NCBI GenBank assembly: GCA_029448655.1
Contig: JACCLO010000023.1
Span: 145,573 to 209,572 of the forward strand
DNA from: Wolfiporia cocos
Lineage: Eukaryota > Basidiomycota > Agaricomycetes > Polyporales > Phaeolaceae
Length of the DNA: 64,000 nt
Direction: 5' to 3'
In this document: positions 21,516 through 32,761 of the stretch, one piece after another
Numbering within the stretch: the first letter of the stretch is position 1
How the letters are laid out: each line of letters starts with the position of its first letter
Program-made: the position numbers and the translations under genes
The notes under the pieces: generated by a model
Seen by the model: the letters and a program-made list of their open reading frames with translations, nothing else
What the model was told of the DNA's origin: nothing
Database searches by the model: none

Positions 21516-21840
21516 CTATAATGGGAGCTCGCGCCGTAGGCGCTCGCGTGCAGCTAGCGTGCAGCTAGCGTGTCGCTCGCGTGCAGCTAGCGTGTCGCTC
21601 GCGTGTCGCTCGCGTTTTGCGCACATGGCGAGCACGTTTGCCGCGTGGCGGCGCCTGTAGGGCGCCCATCGAGTGCGCGCCGGCGCCTGCAAGGCGCGCG
21701 TGCCGGTTGCAAAGGTGTTACAAGCGAAGCGACGACGAGGCTGAGCGTTAGCGAGGTGGAGGAGTGGCTGAGCGGGCAGAGATAAGCAATACAAGTTTTA
21801 ATTACAAAATTGTGGCGAAGCCACAGGTAATTAAGCTAGT
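21516..21840 (+). repeat. GC-rich repeat unit 2
   Basis: It has the same head (ATAATGGGAGCTCGCGCCG at about 21520) and the same 3' tail ending GAAGCCACAGGTAATTAAGCT as unit 1. There is no minisatellite, and the GCTAGCGTG region is longer. The long stretch TGCGCACATGGCGAGCACG is identical to unit 1. Confidence 0.6.
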
Positions 21841-21844
21841 CATA

Positions 21845-22345
21845 TAATAAAGGGACGACCGTTGCGTGGGAACTGCCATGTGCTTTTCCACGTGCGCCAC
21901 GTGCTGTCCGTCGTCCCATAGGGCTCGCGCCACCGACCCGGGGAGTTGGCCAGTGTATTCCCACGCCCGGCGCCTGCAAGGCGCGCGTTCAAATCCCTTC
22001 GGCGAAAAACGTTTTGCGCGTCCTCCCTGCGCTGTGCCACGGGGATTTTGTAGCTGTTGTAACGTAGATGGCCTGTACTGTATATACACGCGATTAATTA
22101 AGAGAATTCAGGGAGTTTTTTGAGGCACCACACAATGTTACAAGCGAAGCGACGACGACACCGAGCATCAGCGAGGTGGAGGAAGTGGCTGAGCGGGCAG
22201 AGAACAAAGGACAGGTGCAACAGGGTGATCACACACCCTGGAGGTTGGGTGGACTCATAATGTCTCCATCCAGTGTTTTTTTCCCTTATTCTATTAGTTA
22301 TCTCACTTAAGTGACAATTGATATTCGTGGCGAAGCCATGGGTAA
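21845..22345 (+). repeat. GC-rich repeat unit 3 with best tRNA-like core
   Basis: The head diverges, but the core GGAGTTGGCCAGTGTATTCC and CGCCTGCAAGGCGCGCG are retained. The core is followed by GTTCAAATCCC, a B-box match. The tail GGTGGAGGAAGTGGCTGAGCG and GTGGCGAAGCCATGGGTAAT is present. It contains one copy of the GTGCCACGGGGATTTTGTA motif, which is probably the seed of the unit-1 minisatellite. Confidence 0.55.
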
Positions 22346-22415
22346 TTAAACTCGTACGCAAACTCAGATGTGTCTCTCTTTGGCAAGGAGTATGCTGTGA
22401 GATTGCGCTCACGGA

Positions 22416-23042
22416 TAGTGATGTGCCAGGCCCGGCCCGGCTCAAAAGCCCCGGCTTTGGCCCGGCTTTGGACGGCCTTGGCTTTTCAAAACCTCAGGCC
22501 GGGCCCCCATTGACGGCCCACGGCTTGGCCCGGCCCGGCCTGGGGCTTGCCCGGGGCCTGGCACTGTGAGGATGATTATCACTGTAGCCACACAAACTCA
22601 TAACGTACCTTTTCCAACTATCTTCTGACAAAGCCAAGCTCCAGTATCCTCAATAATTAGTGAATTATAGTGTGAAATCATCATTTCACCGGCACGGTGC
22701 TCTGTGGCGCGCATTCCAAATGGGGCATCGTATAGGCGCCCAAAAGTGAGCGACAGGCTTCAGCACCAAGAATTCAATCCATGGGACTATCCTCTTGCTA
22801 GGATTTAATATAGACATACTACATTGGAATATGGCATACCGCTACTATATATCATAGTTACTAGACATTTTATCTGTTAGAGCTTTCAGGCCCGGGGCTC
22901 ACGGCTTGGCCCGGCCCGGCTTGAGACACAAGCCGGGCCCTGGGCCGTCTCAAGCCGTGGTGTAGGGCCCGGCCTGGCCCGGCCCAAGTAGGGCTTGGCC
23001 CGGCCCGGCCTATGGCCCAAAGCCGGGCCTGGCACATCACTA
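22416..23042. mobile_element. hAT-like non-autonomous element with GGCCCGG subterminal repeats
   Basis: Perfect 8-bp duplications CTCACGGA flank it (22408-22415 and 23043-23050). Inverted ends TAGTGATGTGCCAGGCCCGG and CCGGGCCTGGCACATCACTA are near-perfect. About 150 bp at each end is packed with GGCCCGG/CCGGGCC motifs in both orientations. The 300-bp AT-richer centre has no coding capacity. The clean duplication suggests a relatively recent insertion. Confidence 0.9.
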
Positions 23043-23878
23043 CTCACGGAGAGTGCGCTGCAGCAGATATGGCAGAACTGCTCGGAGATTAGAATGATGG
23101 CTCTTTTCAGTTCACGGATTGCGATTCGTACCGAGCTACAAAGCTCTCGAAGTCGTTGCGTCTCATAGATTCGAGGTAGTCACTGGCGAGCGATATGACT
23201 GTCAGAGCTTATTTGACAATTTATGGCAAAATCGTTTACTCGATAGATGGTGTCGCCAGTGCCGGAATGATCAATGCACAAAATGCAACAAGGACAGAAG
23301 TAATAAAACGCATCGTGAGCTATGCAGGGGAGATAAAGAGAACAGCTGAAACACAGCCTCAGAGTCTACATTTGTTGTTGTTGCCAAGAAGAGAAGCACT
23401 CACAATGCGAAGGGTCGAACCAATGGAGGGCCTGCCTGAGGACCTGGCATACAGCCAGAGAACAGACTATTTATATATATGCGGAATTCGTTTCGTGACC
23501 GATCTATCTTTGAAGCAAAAGATGTATCTCTGAGGATCACCGCCTGGCGGCCCATCTGATTCCGTTTCATGGCCGCTGGATTTTTTCAGAGATAACAGAT
23601 GAATAGCCTCGAGTTATTTGTAGACGTATCTTGAGGTATACAGAACTCCCCGTGATATCACGTTGCAGGAGAGCACAGCCAACACAGCCTCGTGCGATAT
23701 TGAGCTCCGAGTCAGGGCTCAAGTACTCATGAATTGTGCCAAATCTTGACCATCGCCTGTGACACAGACAGCGGAAATAATTTTGAGGGTTGACGTTGGA
23801 CTGATCGGCAAAGGTCAGCGGTAAGCTTACCTCTTCGACTAGCTATAGCATCCTCTTTTCTCTCAGGTCATAAGTGAC
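23043..23878. other. No supported gene
   Basis: Two overlapping plus-strand frames (23119-23349 and 23195-23533) have no recognisable domain. The first has a Cys cluster (CRQCRNDQCTKC) that looks finger-like but is isolated and may be chance. Confidence 0.25.
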
Positions 23879-25162
23879 ATGGCAGCTTTTACGAATCGAC
23901 AGGATGAGTCATCCATGCATGACGAGTACGATGAATTTACCGACGATAACAATGCGGTGTCCACGGATAATGAAGCTTGAAGACGGAGGTGTGCTCCTGG
24001 AGGGCTTACTCGACCAAAACTCAGCACAAACAATCGATGTGGTCTCCACGGGTCCTAATGAGAAGACAGAGGCACCTACGCGCGCGCTAAGAGAACTCGT
24101 ATACAAGCGGCGCGCGGAAATGACTGCGGTCGACCCAAGCGACGGCCAACTGCGCTGCAAGAGCGCGTGGATGCTCGCCCACGGTGCAGAGTGGTCTACG
24201 GCAGAATTTTCATGGCGCAACCGCCCCACGGGACTGTTTGCTTTCCAGAACGGCCACAAGGGATGTCGCGATCTCATTCTGGCGCATACCGCCTTGCAAG
24301 GTATGTACCACTCGTGTATATCGATGCCGATTATGGCAAATTCTACGCCTGCAGGGTACGAATGGTTCAACAAAGATGAGGGTATCATTCTCGAGCAACC
24401 TTCCGCTGCCGCGTCCAAAAAAACGTCCGGACAATAAGGCATGAGCCGAATACGCAGAGCTCGAATACTAGGAAGATGTCGTGTTCTCCAGGAACCTGGT
24501 CGTGATGATGGAATGGGAGCGCCCTACTAGTATGAGCCGCTCATCCATGTCCATGTCCAAAAGTCTGTATCAGCTGATCATGTCATACAGTGAAAAGACG
24601 ATCACAAACCTCCCCTTGGAGGGACCCGGCTCGCTTAATAAGGTGCTGAACATCGGCTTGAGCCTGGGAATAGTACGCGATCGACTGATCAGCACCCTTA
24701 CGCATCTGACACAGCCTGCACGCACGCATACAAATCAACTCGCACTTCAAGTCGCACAACCCCGAGCAGCACACCATCATCGAGGCTCACTTGACGTGCC
24801 TCGAGCACATGCGCCGCACCGGCTGGTGTGACCGCCGAATGTGCGCGTCCTGGCAAGGCTTCCTCCTTCCGCGTGGTCACGCGCTCGAGCCCGGCGCGCT
24901 GTCCGTTCCGCGGGAGGCCATCGGCGTGTTCGTCAACTGGGGCCTGCACGACTTCATGCGCTGCGCGCCGCGCCTGCTCGTGAACCCAAACACGCGGCTG
25001 TCGTTCTTCCACGCAGAGGGCCAGGCGAACATGTTCTCCTACGACGTGCGTGCGTGCTACGGCAATGTCACTGATGCGCAGCGCTAGCAGGTGTACACGC
25101 AGGTCGCAATGCAGCACCTGCGCGACGTCGGATTGGAGATCTATGGTGTGGCACTCCAGGTA
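23879..25162 (+). pseudogene. Broken unknown gene
   Basis: I do not recognise the family. An ATG at 23879 opens MAAFTNRQDESS but hits a stop after 33 codons. The coding-like continuation (LEDGGVLLEGLLDQ onward, to about 24300) is in another frame. A probable intron (24301-24354) and further coding-like blocks follow (about 24500-24690, and 24740-25087 with RRTGWCDRRMCASWQGF and FVNWGLHDFMRCAPRLLVNP). The last block meets an in-frame tag at 25085-25087, after which coding-like sequence resumes (QVYTQVAMQHLRDVG) to a donor-like GTAGGA at about 25160. A shift plus an in-frame stop suggest a pseudogene, but unrecognised introns could explain part of it. Confidence 0.4.
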
Positions 25163-25214
25163 GGATTCCAAATCTAGATTCAAGATATATGTTGTAGAAA
25201 TTTGCAAGCCCTTG

Positions 25215-25306
25215 GTCCCTTTCGATTAGTGGTTAGATCATCACGTTGTGGTCCAACGAGTTTGGATAAACCCGTGAAGACGGAGGCTCGAATCCTCCAT
25301 GGGACA
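25215..25306 (+). tRNA. tRNA-His (GTG) with a short intron
   Basis: The acceptor stem GTCCCTT pairs with ATGGGAC (25299-25305) with one T-T mismatch, and the discriminator is A. The D arm includes TTAGTGGTTAGA (A box) and the T arm GGCTCGAATCC (B box). The anticodon stem TCACG/CGTGA encloses TTGTGG with GTG at 34-36. About 20 nt after position 37 fit a canonical nuclear tRNA intron. A tract of T follows within 25 nt. The anticodon call depends on intron placement. Confidence 0.75.
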
Positions 25307-25423
25307 TGTATTTTGCACCACTTTAATTTTTTGTATCCAATCCGGATATGCTTATGTAACGAGGTTAGCCCCAGCGCTGCATAGCATAGCGCTCGCTCTT
25401 CTTCGCCCCCGGCGGTCTCCTGG

Positions 25424-27276
25424 TCATCCCAGCATGTCGAATCTGAGCTGGCAATGCAGACGACACGCAGTATTCCTGGGCGGTCTGCTCGAATGGCTAG
25501 TGGTGACAAGGCAGAAGCGCAATCGTACTACTAGTCGTACTGCTGACGCTCCTTGACTTCGATAGCTACCTCGTGAATGAACGTTTGAACGTTGGAATAA
25601 TGGTACATGTAGAATGCCTTGTCCTAAAGCTACGGCTTCTTGATCCATCCCTCCAAAGTATTCTTCTGTACCGGTGCCTCTGCCGCCCTGCGTTTCTTCC
25701 TTGGACGTTCTAGCGCGTATGAGGTCAGCATACCAGGAGAAGGCGAGCTCGCACAAGGAACATGCACTACCGTCTGTTACTTCGGGCTCAGCAGCAAGCA
25801 TCGCGGCCCATAGTCTCTCAAACTGCTCTGTGCGCACTATACCACCACTAGCCTGCTTGTGCCCCCGCGCAAAGTCCTCTCCCATTGCCTCCTGCAGCCC
25901 GGGCACTCGCGCAGCGTAGCCCTTCAGCATCTCGATGATGTTGATGCCGTCCTCGCCTACATCTGCAGACTGCACGCGCGTCTTTGGCTTCGCGCGGGAT
26001 AGCGTGCAGCGCGCGACGCGGCATGCAAAGTTCGTTACACCCACGCCGGGGAGGTATCCGCTGTTCGCGCACATCACCATCTCGAGCCGGGCAGACTTGA
26101 GCGTCGACGCCCAGCGCGTCGCGATCAGCTATGCCAACTCCGGTCAGCGCGTTCATGCGTGGGGCGCGGGGAGGAGGAACCAGCAGTGTGGGAGGGAACT
26201 AGCGGTGACGCACCGGGTGGACCTGCGCGCCACTGGAGATGCGGACGAGCGCGACGCGGCCGTCGCCCGAGAACACGGGTGCGGTATGCGTGCAGCGCTC
26301 GACCTCAGCGCGGACCTCCGCGCGCGCGTCATAGAGGCGCTGCGCGTGCGGCGAAGAGGGGGAGACGAGTGCACGCGGGGAGGGCGCGTCCCAGAGCGCG
26401 TCCCACGCCGCGCGGACGTTGTAGCGCGCACAGCGCCGGGCTGGGCGTGAATGTCCATCAGTTCCGAGCCAGACGTCGAACACAGGACCCTGCGCGACTC
26501 ACGCGCGTTAAGGAGGCTGACAGCGTCTCCGAGCACCTTCTTCGTCCATTTCTTTGTGCAGGCACGCATGTCCGGGAACGGCGGCTCCCACCTGAAGGAC
26601 GTGCCGAGATCGCCCATCGTGCCCATCACGCAGAGGTACTCGAGTTTCTCCATGATGTTCCCAGGGGCCGTGGGCGGGATCAGCGAGCGGCAGAGGAGGT
26701 ACGCCAGCGTAGAAGAGGTTGCGACCGGCTCGTGATGTGCCGAGGACAGCACGAAGGCGCCGTTGGGGAACTCGTTACTCAGGTGATGGTCCACTATCAA
26801 CGTCTTTGCTTCCGGGTGATTGACGATGGCAGGCCCTGGGCGGCTCCCCTGGTCCGCAAGCACGACGTATCGGGCATCGAACAGGGCGATCTGTGCGCGC
26901 TCCTCGGCGGAGTGGACATTGGAGCCTTTCGCGACAAAATGGACGGAGAGAAGGCTGGGCGGAAGGCCGAGCGCCAGAAGCGTGCAATAGAGGATTAGTC
27001 CGCTGCAGAGCCCATCTGCGTCCTTGTCTGGCAGGATGAGAGTGGGCAACTTTGCTGCTGCGCTGGATCGAAAAAAGATATGTCAGCTGCTCAACGGCGA
27101 GCACGAAAACCCCACCAATCCCGGAGGAACGTGCGTGCTACATCCATGGCTTCTTTGCTGCAGGGCCATTCTCTCGTTGCAGGACTTCCCTCGTCGGAAG
27201 AAGACGAATGGTCTGAGCGGGCGGATTGTCGGGGGGCTGTGGTTGCGTATGTTCTCCTTCCGCTCGATGTGACCAT
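25424..27276 (-). CDS. DHH-family phosphoesterase (RecJ-like fold)
   Basis: DHH proteins are Mn/Mg-dependent phosphodiesterases or nucleases; the fungal branch is poorly characterised. The start at 27276 gives MVTSSGRRTY and a Ser-rich leader, then CSKEAMDVARTFLRD. An intron (about 27060-27110) joins to LPTLILPDKDADGLCSG (DHH motif I, DxDADG). VVLADQG (motif II) and LIVDHH (motif III, DHH) follow. After an exon with LEYLCVMGTMGDLGTSF (26600-26660), the C-terminal part continues as AWDALWDAPSP and AEVERCTHTAPVFS. The DHHA1-like end has VVMCANSGYLPG, NFACRVARC and FARGHKQASGGIV (glycine-rich RNA/DNA-binding type). Conserved sequence fades after about 25690, so the true stop could lie in another exon before 25424. 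Localisation is unknown. Confidence 0.8.
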
Positions 27277-27965
27277 TGTTCCAAATTCTCTCTGACCGTG
27301 TATGTGAACGACTGACTTGCGCCGACTGGATGAGCGGTAATCTTCAGCATGCGGATTCGATCGGTCACCTGGAGCTGCGGCCAGCAACGCAGCGCTCAGA
27401 CGGCGCAGGCCTCGTTGAGATGGATGTGCGTGTGCACCAACACCAGTGGCGACAGACATCGGTGGCTGACACAACCTTCTCCTCCTAACCCCAGGATAGG
27501 GTCGGGTTTGTAACCTCTCGCATGTCTCACTGAATGCCATCACCAGTATCGCATCGTCCCATTCTGATGTGCAATTGAATATAAGTTTTGACTGGGCTGC
27601 ACCACGAAATCAATTGCGCGCCTCCAACGCGAAGAATTAATATTGGTAGCGCCCCGGCGCTCGAATATCACCGAAGCAGCGCTTCATCATGACATTCTGT
27701 TCCCAGGGGTCGCCTTAGTGCTCGACTCAGGGTACGCAACCATCGCGTTGTTGCTGCTGCAGTCTCAACGAACCGACGCTCGGATCTCGCGAGGGACCAT
27801 CAGCAGGATTTGAAGGCGGACCAGAGTACAAACGCGTGCCCAGTCACGAGCTATCAGGGATATAAACGTCCGTCGGCTTAGTGAGTTGCACTCTCTCGTA
27901 CGTTCACGCTGCCCCCCGCCGATCCCGAGGTAAGGCATAGATAATTCACGAGCACAGGCATCACC
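27277..27965. promoter_or_regulatory. Divergent intergenic region, DHH gene and flavocytochrome gene
   Basis: About 690 bp separate two divergent starts. A TATAAA-like GATATAAACG lies at 27858-27867, about 100 bp upstream of the flavocytochrome start. An open frame continues upstream of the DHH start on the minus strand (to 27543) without a recognisable motif, so a longer DHH N-terminus cannot be excluded. Confidence 0.4.
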
Positions 27966-30160
27966 ATGTCTCGGACGTGGTCACTGGACGAGGTTTCGAA
28001 GCACAACACGACCAAGTAAGCTCCCGTTGATCCTGCACTCCATGCGCTTTTCTGAACTCTGACTCAGGTCATGCTGGGTCATCATCAAGAACAAGGTCTA
28101 TGACGTGACAGAGTTTCTTCCCGTGAGTTCTGAGCGGAAAAGACAGAAATGGCGTTCATATGACCTGGCACAGGAGCACCCAGGGGGTTCTAGCATCATC
28201 CTAAAGTATGCAGGCCGTGACGCGACTACAGCGTACGAACCGATCCACCCTCCAGACGCGCTTCACAAGAACCTCCCTGCCCAGAAACACCTCGGAACGC
28301 TCGACACTCAAGGTGCCGAGACGCTGAAGAAGGCGAACGAACAGCGGCGGAAGACGAAAGATGAAATTCGCGTGGAGCAAGCACAGAAAAAGAAGCCTCC
28401 TGTCAGCAGGATTCTAAGTGTGAAGGAGATGGAGGTGAGCGGCAAGTGGTCGCTCCATGCGATTTTGAAATCTCACAGCGGCTCGGCACCAGGACGTCGC
28501 GCTGCGGGTCTTGTCCTTCAAGGCGGCAGCGTACTACTCGACGGGCGCTGATGATGAGATTAGTGCGTCGGCTCAAGTGCTACCTCCGCCTGCGTCATCC
28601 TAAGTCATCGTGTAGCGCTTTCCGAGAATGCTCGCGCCTTCAGCCGTTTCTTTTTCCGTCCGCGCGTGCTCAGGCCAATCTCCAGCGTTGATCCGTCTAC
28701 AACAATCCTAGGCTTCCAGTCCTCCCTGCCAATATTCGCGAGCGGCACCGGCCTGGCCAAGCTCGGCCATCCTCTCGGTACGTCGCCGTGTACTTACCAT
28801 GCCATGCGTGCTCAACTTCCCAGGCGAGGCGAACATCACGCGCGGCTGCGGGCGCACCGCGCTCATCCAGATGGTGTCCACCTACGCCTCGCTCTCCGCT
28901 TCCGAGGTAGCCGCGGCGCGTCTCTCGCCCGCGCAGCCGCTCTTCTTTCAGCTCTACAAACATGCGGACGACGCGCGCGCGGCTGCGCTCCTCCGCGAGA
29001 TCGAGACACTTGGTTACAATGCTGTCTTCCTCACCGTCGACGCGCCCGTTGCGGGAAACCGCGAGCGCGACGTACGCGCGCCATTTGAGCTCGAGGCGCA
29101 GGAGCGCGAAATTGAAGCCGAGGCGCGCGGTGTGGCGGAGACGGAGGGGCTCGAGGGCGAGCCTGAGATGCCGGACCAGGGAGTAGACGAAGACGACGGC
29201 GGCACGGCAACGCCGTTCTTGAATATCACGGACCATAATATGACGTTCGAGAAGACGATTCCGTGGTTGAGGCGGAATACGAAGCTGCCAATCGTGCTCA
29301 AGGGTGCGTGCTGACGTATCGCATGCGAGATGGACTGAATAGAGTCGCGTGCAGGCATCCAGTGTGTAGAGGTGAGCGCACGCTCTCTGAGCGTGACCAT
29401 GACTTTGTTCTCTGATATGCGTTTCTAGGACGCCGTTCTGGCTGTTGAGGCAGGAGTCGATGGCATCCTGCTATCCAATCATGGTGGTAAGTGAAGCTCA
29501 TATGTCAAGTATTAATTCTCTGAGCAATGGCAGGTCGTCAGCTGGAATAGTATGCCCGCGAGTTTGACAACCTGTGTCAGCATTCTGACTGTAAACCGCA
29601 GCTCTCCACCTCCTCTTGAGGTTCTGTACCAGCTTCGCCAGCAGAGACCCGATGTTTTCGATAAGCTCGAGGGTAAGCTACTTGGATGCCATGCGCTCTG
29701 TGATATATATAAATTCGACACATGCAGTGTACATTGATGGGGGTGTGCGTAGAGGCACCGGTGAGCAATCCTTGGTCTCTTCGGCAGCACCCTGCTGATG
29801 TGCCAGGGAAAAGACGTGTTAAAAGCCCTCTGTCTGGGCGCAAAGGCTGTGGGCTTGGGGCGCGCATTCTTGTACGCACAAAGTGTCAGTTCACTTGCCA
29901 TAAATATCATCGCTCGCTTGCTTATATACACTCTGTAGGCATACGGTGAAGCCGGCGTTGTCCAAGTGGCTCGAATCATGCAACGCGAGATCGTTCTCGG
30001 CATGCGCCTACTAGGCGTTACAAGCGTGAGCGAGCTACGGCCTGAACTGGTGCGTTGCGCGAATACTATGTGATTCCTCCACGTTCTCACGATAACATCC
30101 TTCTCTTGATAGATGGAGAGAATTGACTGGCAGCCATCACTGCCTCGGGCTAAGCTGTAG
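27966..30160 (+). CDS. Cytochrome b5 / FMN-dependent alpha-hydroxy acid dehydrogenase (L-lactate dehydrogenase, cytochrome b2 type)
   Basis: Flavocytochrome b2 oxidises L-lactate to pyruvate, passing electrons from FMN through its heme domain to cytochrome c. Exon 1 (27966-28015) joins at 28068 to [16 protein letters not shown]. The heme domain has [18 protein letters not shown] with the second heme His expected in YEPIHPPDA. The FMN domain includes [30 protein letters not shown] (substrate/FMN Lys), SNHGGRQLE (catalytic His) and [24 protein letters not shown]. An acidic loop (about 29080-29210, [19 protein letters not shown]) sits at the protease-sensitive loop site. The end is LPRAKL, stop 30158-30160. 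At least eight short introns are present. The N-terminus begins at the heme domain without an obvious mitochondrial presequence, unlike yeast Cyb2, so substrate and location may differ. Confidence 0.9.
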
Positions 30161-30569
30161 TACACCTCGTCTTTAGTTCAAGCGCTTATTGTATAGCTCT
30201 GTGTCATCACCCTGTCTTATTCTATTCACTCGTCTAATTGTCACTGCCGCTGAACGCAGTGGCTGAAACAGTTGTGGGCGCCTGTGGGCGCATGGGCGCT
30301 TCTACATGCTATGGCTAATTATAGAGCGCCACGTGAGTTGAGCCGCATCTGCGCAGTCTCCCGTTTCGGTCTCTCCTTTCATCGTCGCCGTAGTTTTCGC
30401 CTGCCGCCATCCTCCGTCGTGTGTATGCGGAGCTAAGTCACAAGAGCATCCTCTTTGCATTCTTGCCGTCCGCCGCTCATTAACCATTGTAGGTTGTGGC
30501 GATCAGCTTGTGACGATGCTCTGAACTAAGTTAAATCCGTGTGTTTTTGCAGGAGTCAACGAGTCGCAT
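30161..30569. other. Intergenic, probable 5' leader of the GDT1-like gene
   Basis: A TTTTTGCAG acceptor-like site at 30545-30552 just before the start at 30570 suggests an intron in the 5' leader. No separate gene was seen. Confidence 0.4.
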
Positions 30570-31570
30570 ATGGCTATCAGCGATGAAGCCCCGGACCACG
30601 ACGAGAGCGGGCTTCATGTGCTCGTACGGTCCTTTGCTATGATTATTTTCTCCGAGATCGGAGACAAGACTTTCCTCATCGCAGCGATCCTCGCCATGCG
30701 CCATCCGCGTCTTGTGGTCTTCATGGGTGCCTTTGCCTCGCTCATCCTCATGTCGTTCCTTTCCGCCGAGCTTGGGAACCTGCTGCCTACGCTGATCCCG
30801 AAGAAGTGGACTCAGGTGTCCGCCGCAGTGCTCTTCCTTGTGTTCGGCGCGAAGATGATGCAAGAGGCACGGCAGATGCGGCCGGACAAGATGGAGGAGG
30901 AGATGAAGGAGGCCGAGGAAGACATCGAGGGGGACGACGCGGAGCATGACAGCACGGGCATGGTGGCAGATGCCAGCGGCGACGTCATCCCGTTGGAGGA
31001 GGTTGAGGAGGGCGGCAGGCCTGCTGCGCGTTCTCGCGGCCTGAGCATCAGCTCTAACGGCGGCGCGTTGCACGGGCGGCTTCACTCTCAGATAAGAAAA
31101 TACACCGAGTCCGTGCGAAATTTCTTTAGTCTATTCCTTGGCCCGGTTTTCGTGCAGGCGTTTGTTCTGACATTCCTTGGGGAGTGGGGAGACCGAAGTC
31201 AAATCTCCACGATCGCATTGGCCGCAGCACATGTGAGTGCGACTTGCTGGACCGTCGTGTGCATGAGCAACTCATGAGATTTGTCCTTACCAGAATGTCT
31301 ATCTCGTGACGCTCGGAACTGTCATGGGTCACTCCTGTTGTACAGTGCTGGCGGTCATAGGAGGGCGGTATGTCTCCACGAAAATCTCGGTGAAACACGG
31401 TTAGTTGGTTAACAAGTTCGCGTGCGAAAGGACGGCCTGTGCTGACCAGCTCAATTCCCGTAGTGACGTTGGCTGGCAGCGTCCTTTTCCTCGCATTCGG
31501 CATAATCTATCTCTACGAAGCATTTCTTACGATAGATACGGACAGCTCGGACTTTGATCCAACAAATTAA
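30570..31570 (+). CDS. GDT1: GDT1/TMEM165-like (UPF0016) Golgi cation transporter
   Basis: The family moves Ca2+/Mn2+ into the Golgi in exchange for protons and supports Mn-dependent glycosylation. Three exons are resolved: 30570-31232, 31294-31399 and 31464-31570. Both hallmark motifs are present: EIGDKTFLIAAILAM (first) and EWGDRSQISTIALAAAH (second), each in a three-helix bundle. They are separated by an acidic, Ser-rich cytosolic loop of about 100 residues (MEEEMKEAEEDIEGDDAEHD). The last helix is VTLAGSVLFLAFGIIYLYEA, with a short acidic tail. The start at 30570 is followed directly by MAISDEAPDHDESG and then helix 1. No cleavable signal peptide is seen, although yeast Gdt1 has one, so an upstream exon may supply it. 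Confidence 0.9.
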
Positions 31571-32680
31571 TGGCTACCCCATACTCGCATATTTATCTAC
31601 GGTAGACCGGAGCGCAATGTTACCATTTTTCTCGCGCAGGAGAAGCGAGAGACCAACATGAACCCCGCAGCTGCCAACGATGTTGTCGCCTTCTCCTCAC
31701 TCACTCACTCCCGTAGTGCCATGTAAAGTACGAAAGTCCCTTGAATCCTATTGCATATGGCTCTTGCGGTAAGTGGTATTACCTCCAGAGATTCGAATGC
31801 GCTCTTACGCTAGAACTGTGCGGGCTACAGATGTCCCATCGTGCGTCACTCCACGGTCATCAACTTCTCCTTGAAATGATGATTGAACGGCGCTCCGCCT
31901 ACTTGACACATTGGTGTGTCGAAAGCCAAAACGGCGTGAGAACGAATTTGACCAGAACAAGCCAGCGCTGGACATCAAGGGATCCTGAAGCCAAGGAGGG
32001 AGGTTCTAGGACGTGAATTGTTCGTCTCCGCGGAACGTTCGGCGCGTTTGGCGACTCGAAACCACCAGGTGGAGAGAGAGCTTCGTTAGGTATGCCTAGC
32101 CACAAACCACAATAGGCTTCACGTCTTCGCGAGAGCAGGTTTGCATCCGGCGCACGGCGAGAACGCACGAAGCGCCATAGCTGCACGCAAACGCCCCACT
32201 CCGACCCGCGATGGGACGACGGTACCCTCGCGTCGGGGGCAGTAGCCACATGCACTGGCAGCGAGAACCACGTTCCGCGGGGAATTGCAGCGAACACGGT
32301 TAGCAGCGGTATCGATTCCGTTGCTTCGCTCAATGGCCTTCTATCCGTGCGCGTCGTAGTGCCGGGAATCCAGATAAGCTTACCCGTGGATAACTCAATC
32401 AGTACCGCGTACGCCTAAGGGTGCGTTCTTTGAACGTCGCCCCAGACCGAGTCGATAGCGTCCAGCGCAGGAAGATCTGCTGCGTCTCTTATCGGTACGG
32501 CGGTGAATCATGCTCGTAGATGCTGCTTTGCCTGATGCGCCTGCGTCGTAACGCCGCCGCGGCCGTTGTTTTCCCTCTACTTTGGGAGTACTAATTCATT
32601 GATTCATTAATGAGTGTCTGGCTCGAATGTAAATGACAGTAAAAGCCTAACATAAATTATAACGAACCGTTCACTGTCAG
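31571..32680. other. No supported gene
   Basis: Open frames on both strands are short or of unlikely composition. A minus-strand frame at 31899-32333 has no recognised domain. The interval ends at the tRNA-Asp gene. Confidence 0.35.
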
Positions 32681-32761
32681 TCCCTGGTAGTATATCGGAT
32701 AGTACACGCGCCTGTCATATAACGTGCGCGCGAAAGCGGGGTTCGACTCCCCGCCAGGGAG
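32681..32761 (+). tRNA. tRNA-Asp (GTC) with a very short intron
   Basis: The acceptor stem TCCCTGG pairs perfectly with CCAGGGA, discriminator G. The D arm is TAGTATATCGGATAGTAC and the T arm CGGGGTTCGACTCCCCG, perfectly paired. The anticodon stem CGCGC/GCGCG encloses CTGTCA with GTC at 34-36 and about 7 extra nt after position 37, read as an intron. A T-rich terminator (TATTTTTATT) follows. Confidence 0.9.

Noticed and set aside
23262..23300. Cys cluster CRQCRNDQCTKC as a zinc finger
   Set aside because: Isolated in a 76-codon frame that overlaps another frame of equal quality; likely chance.
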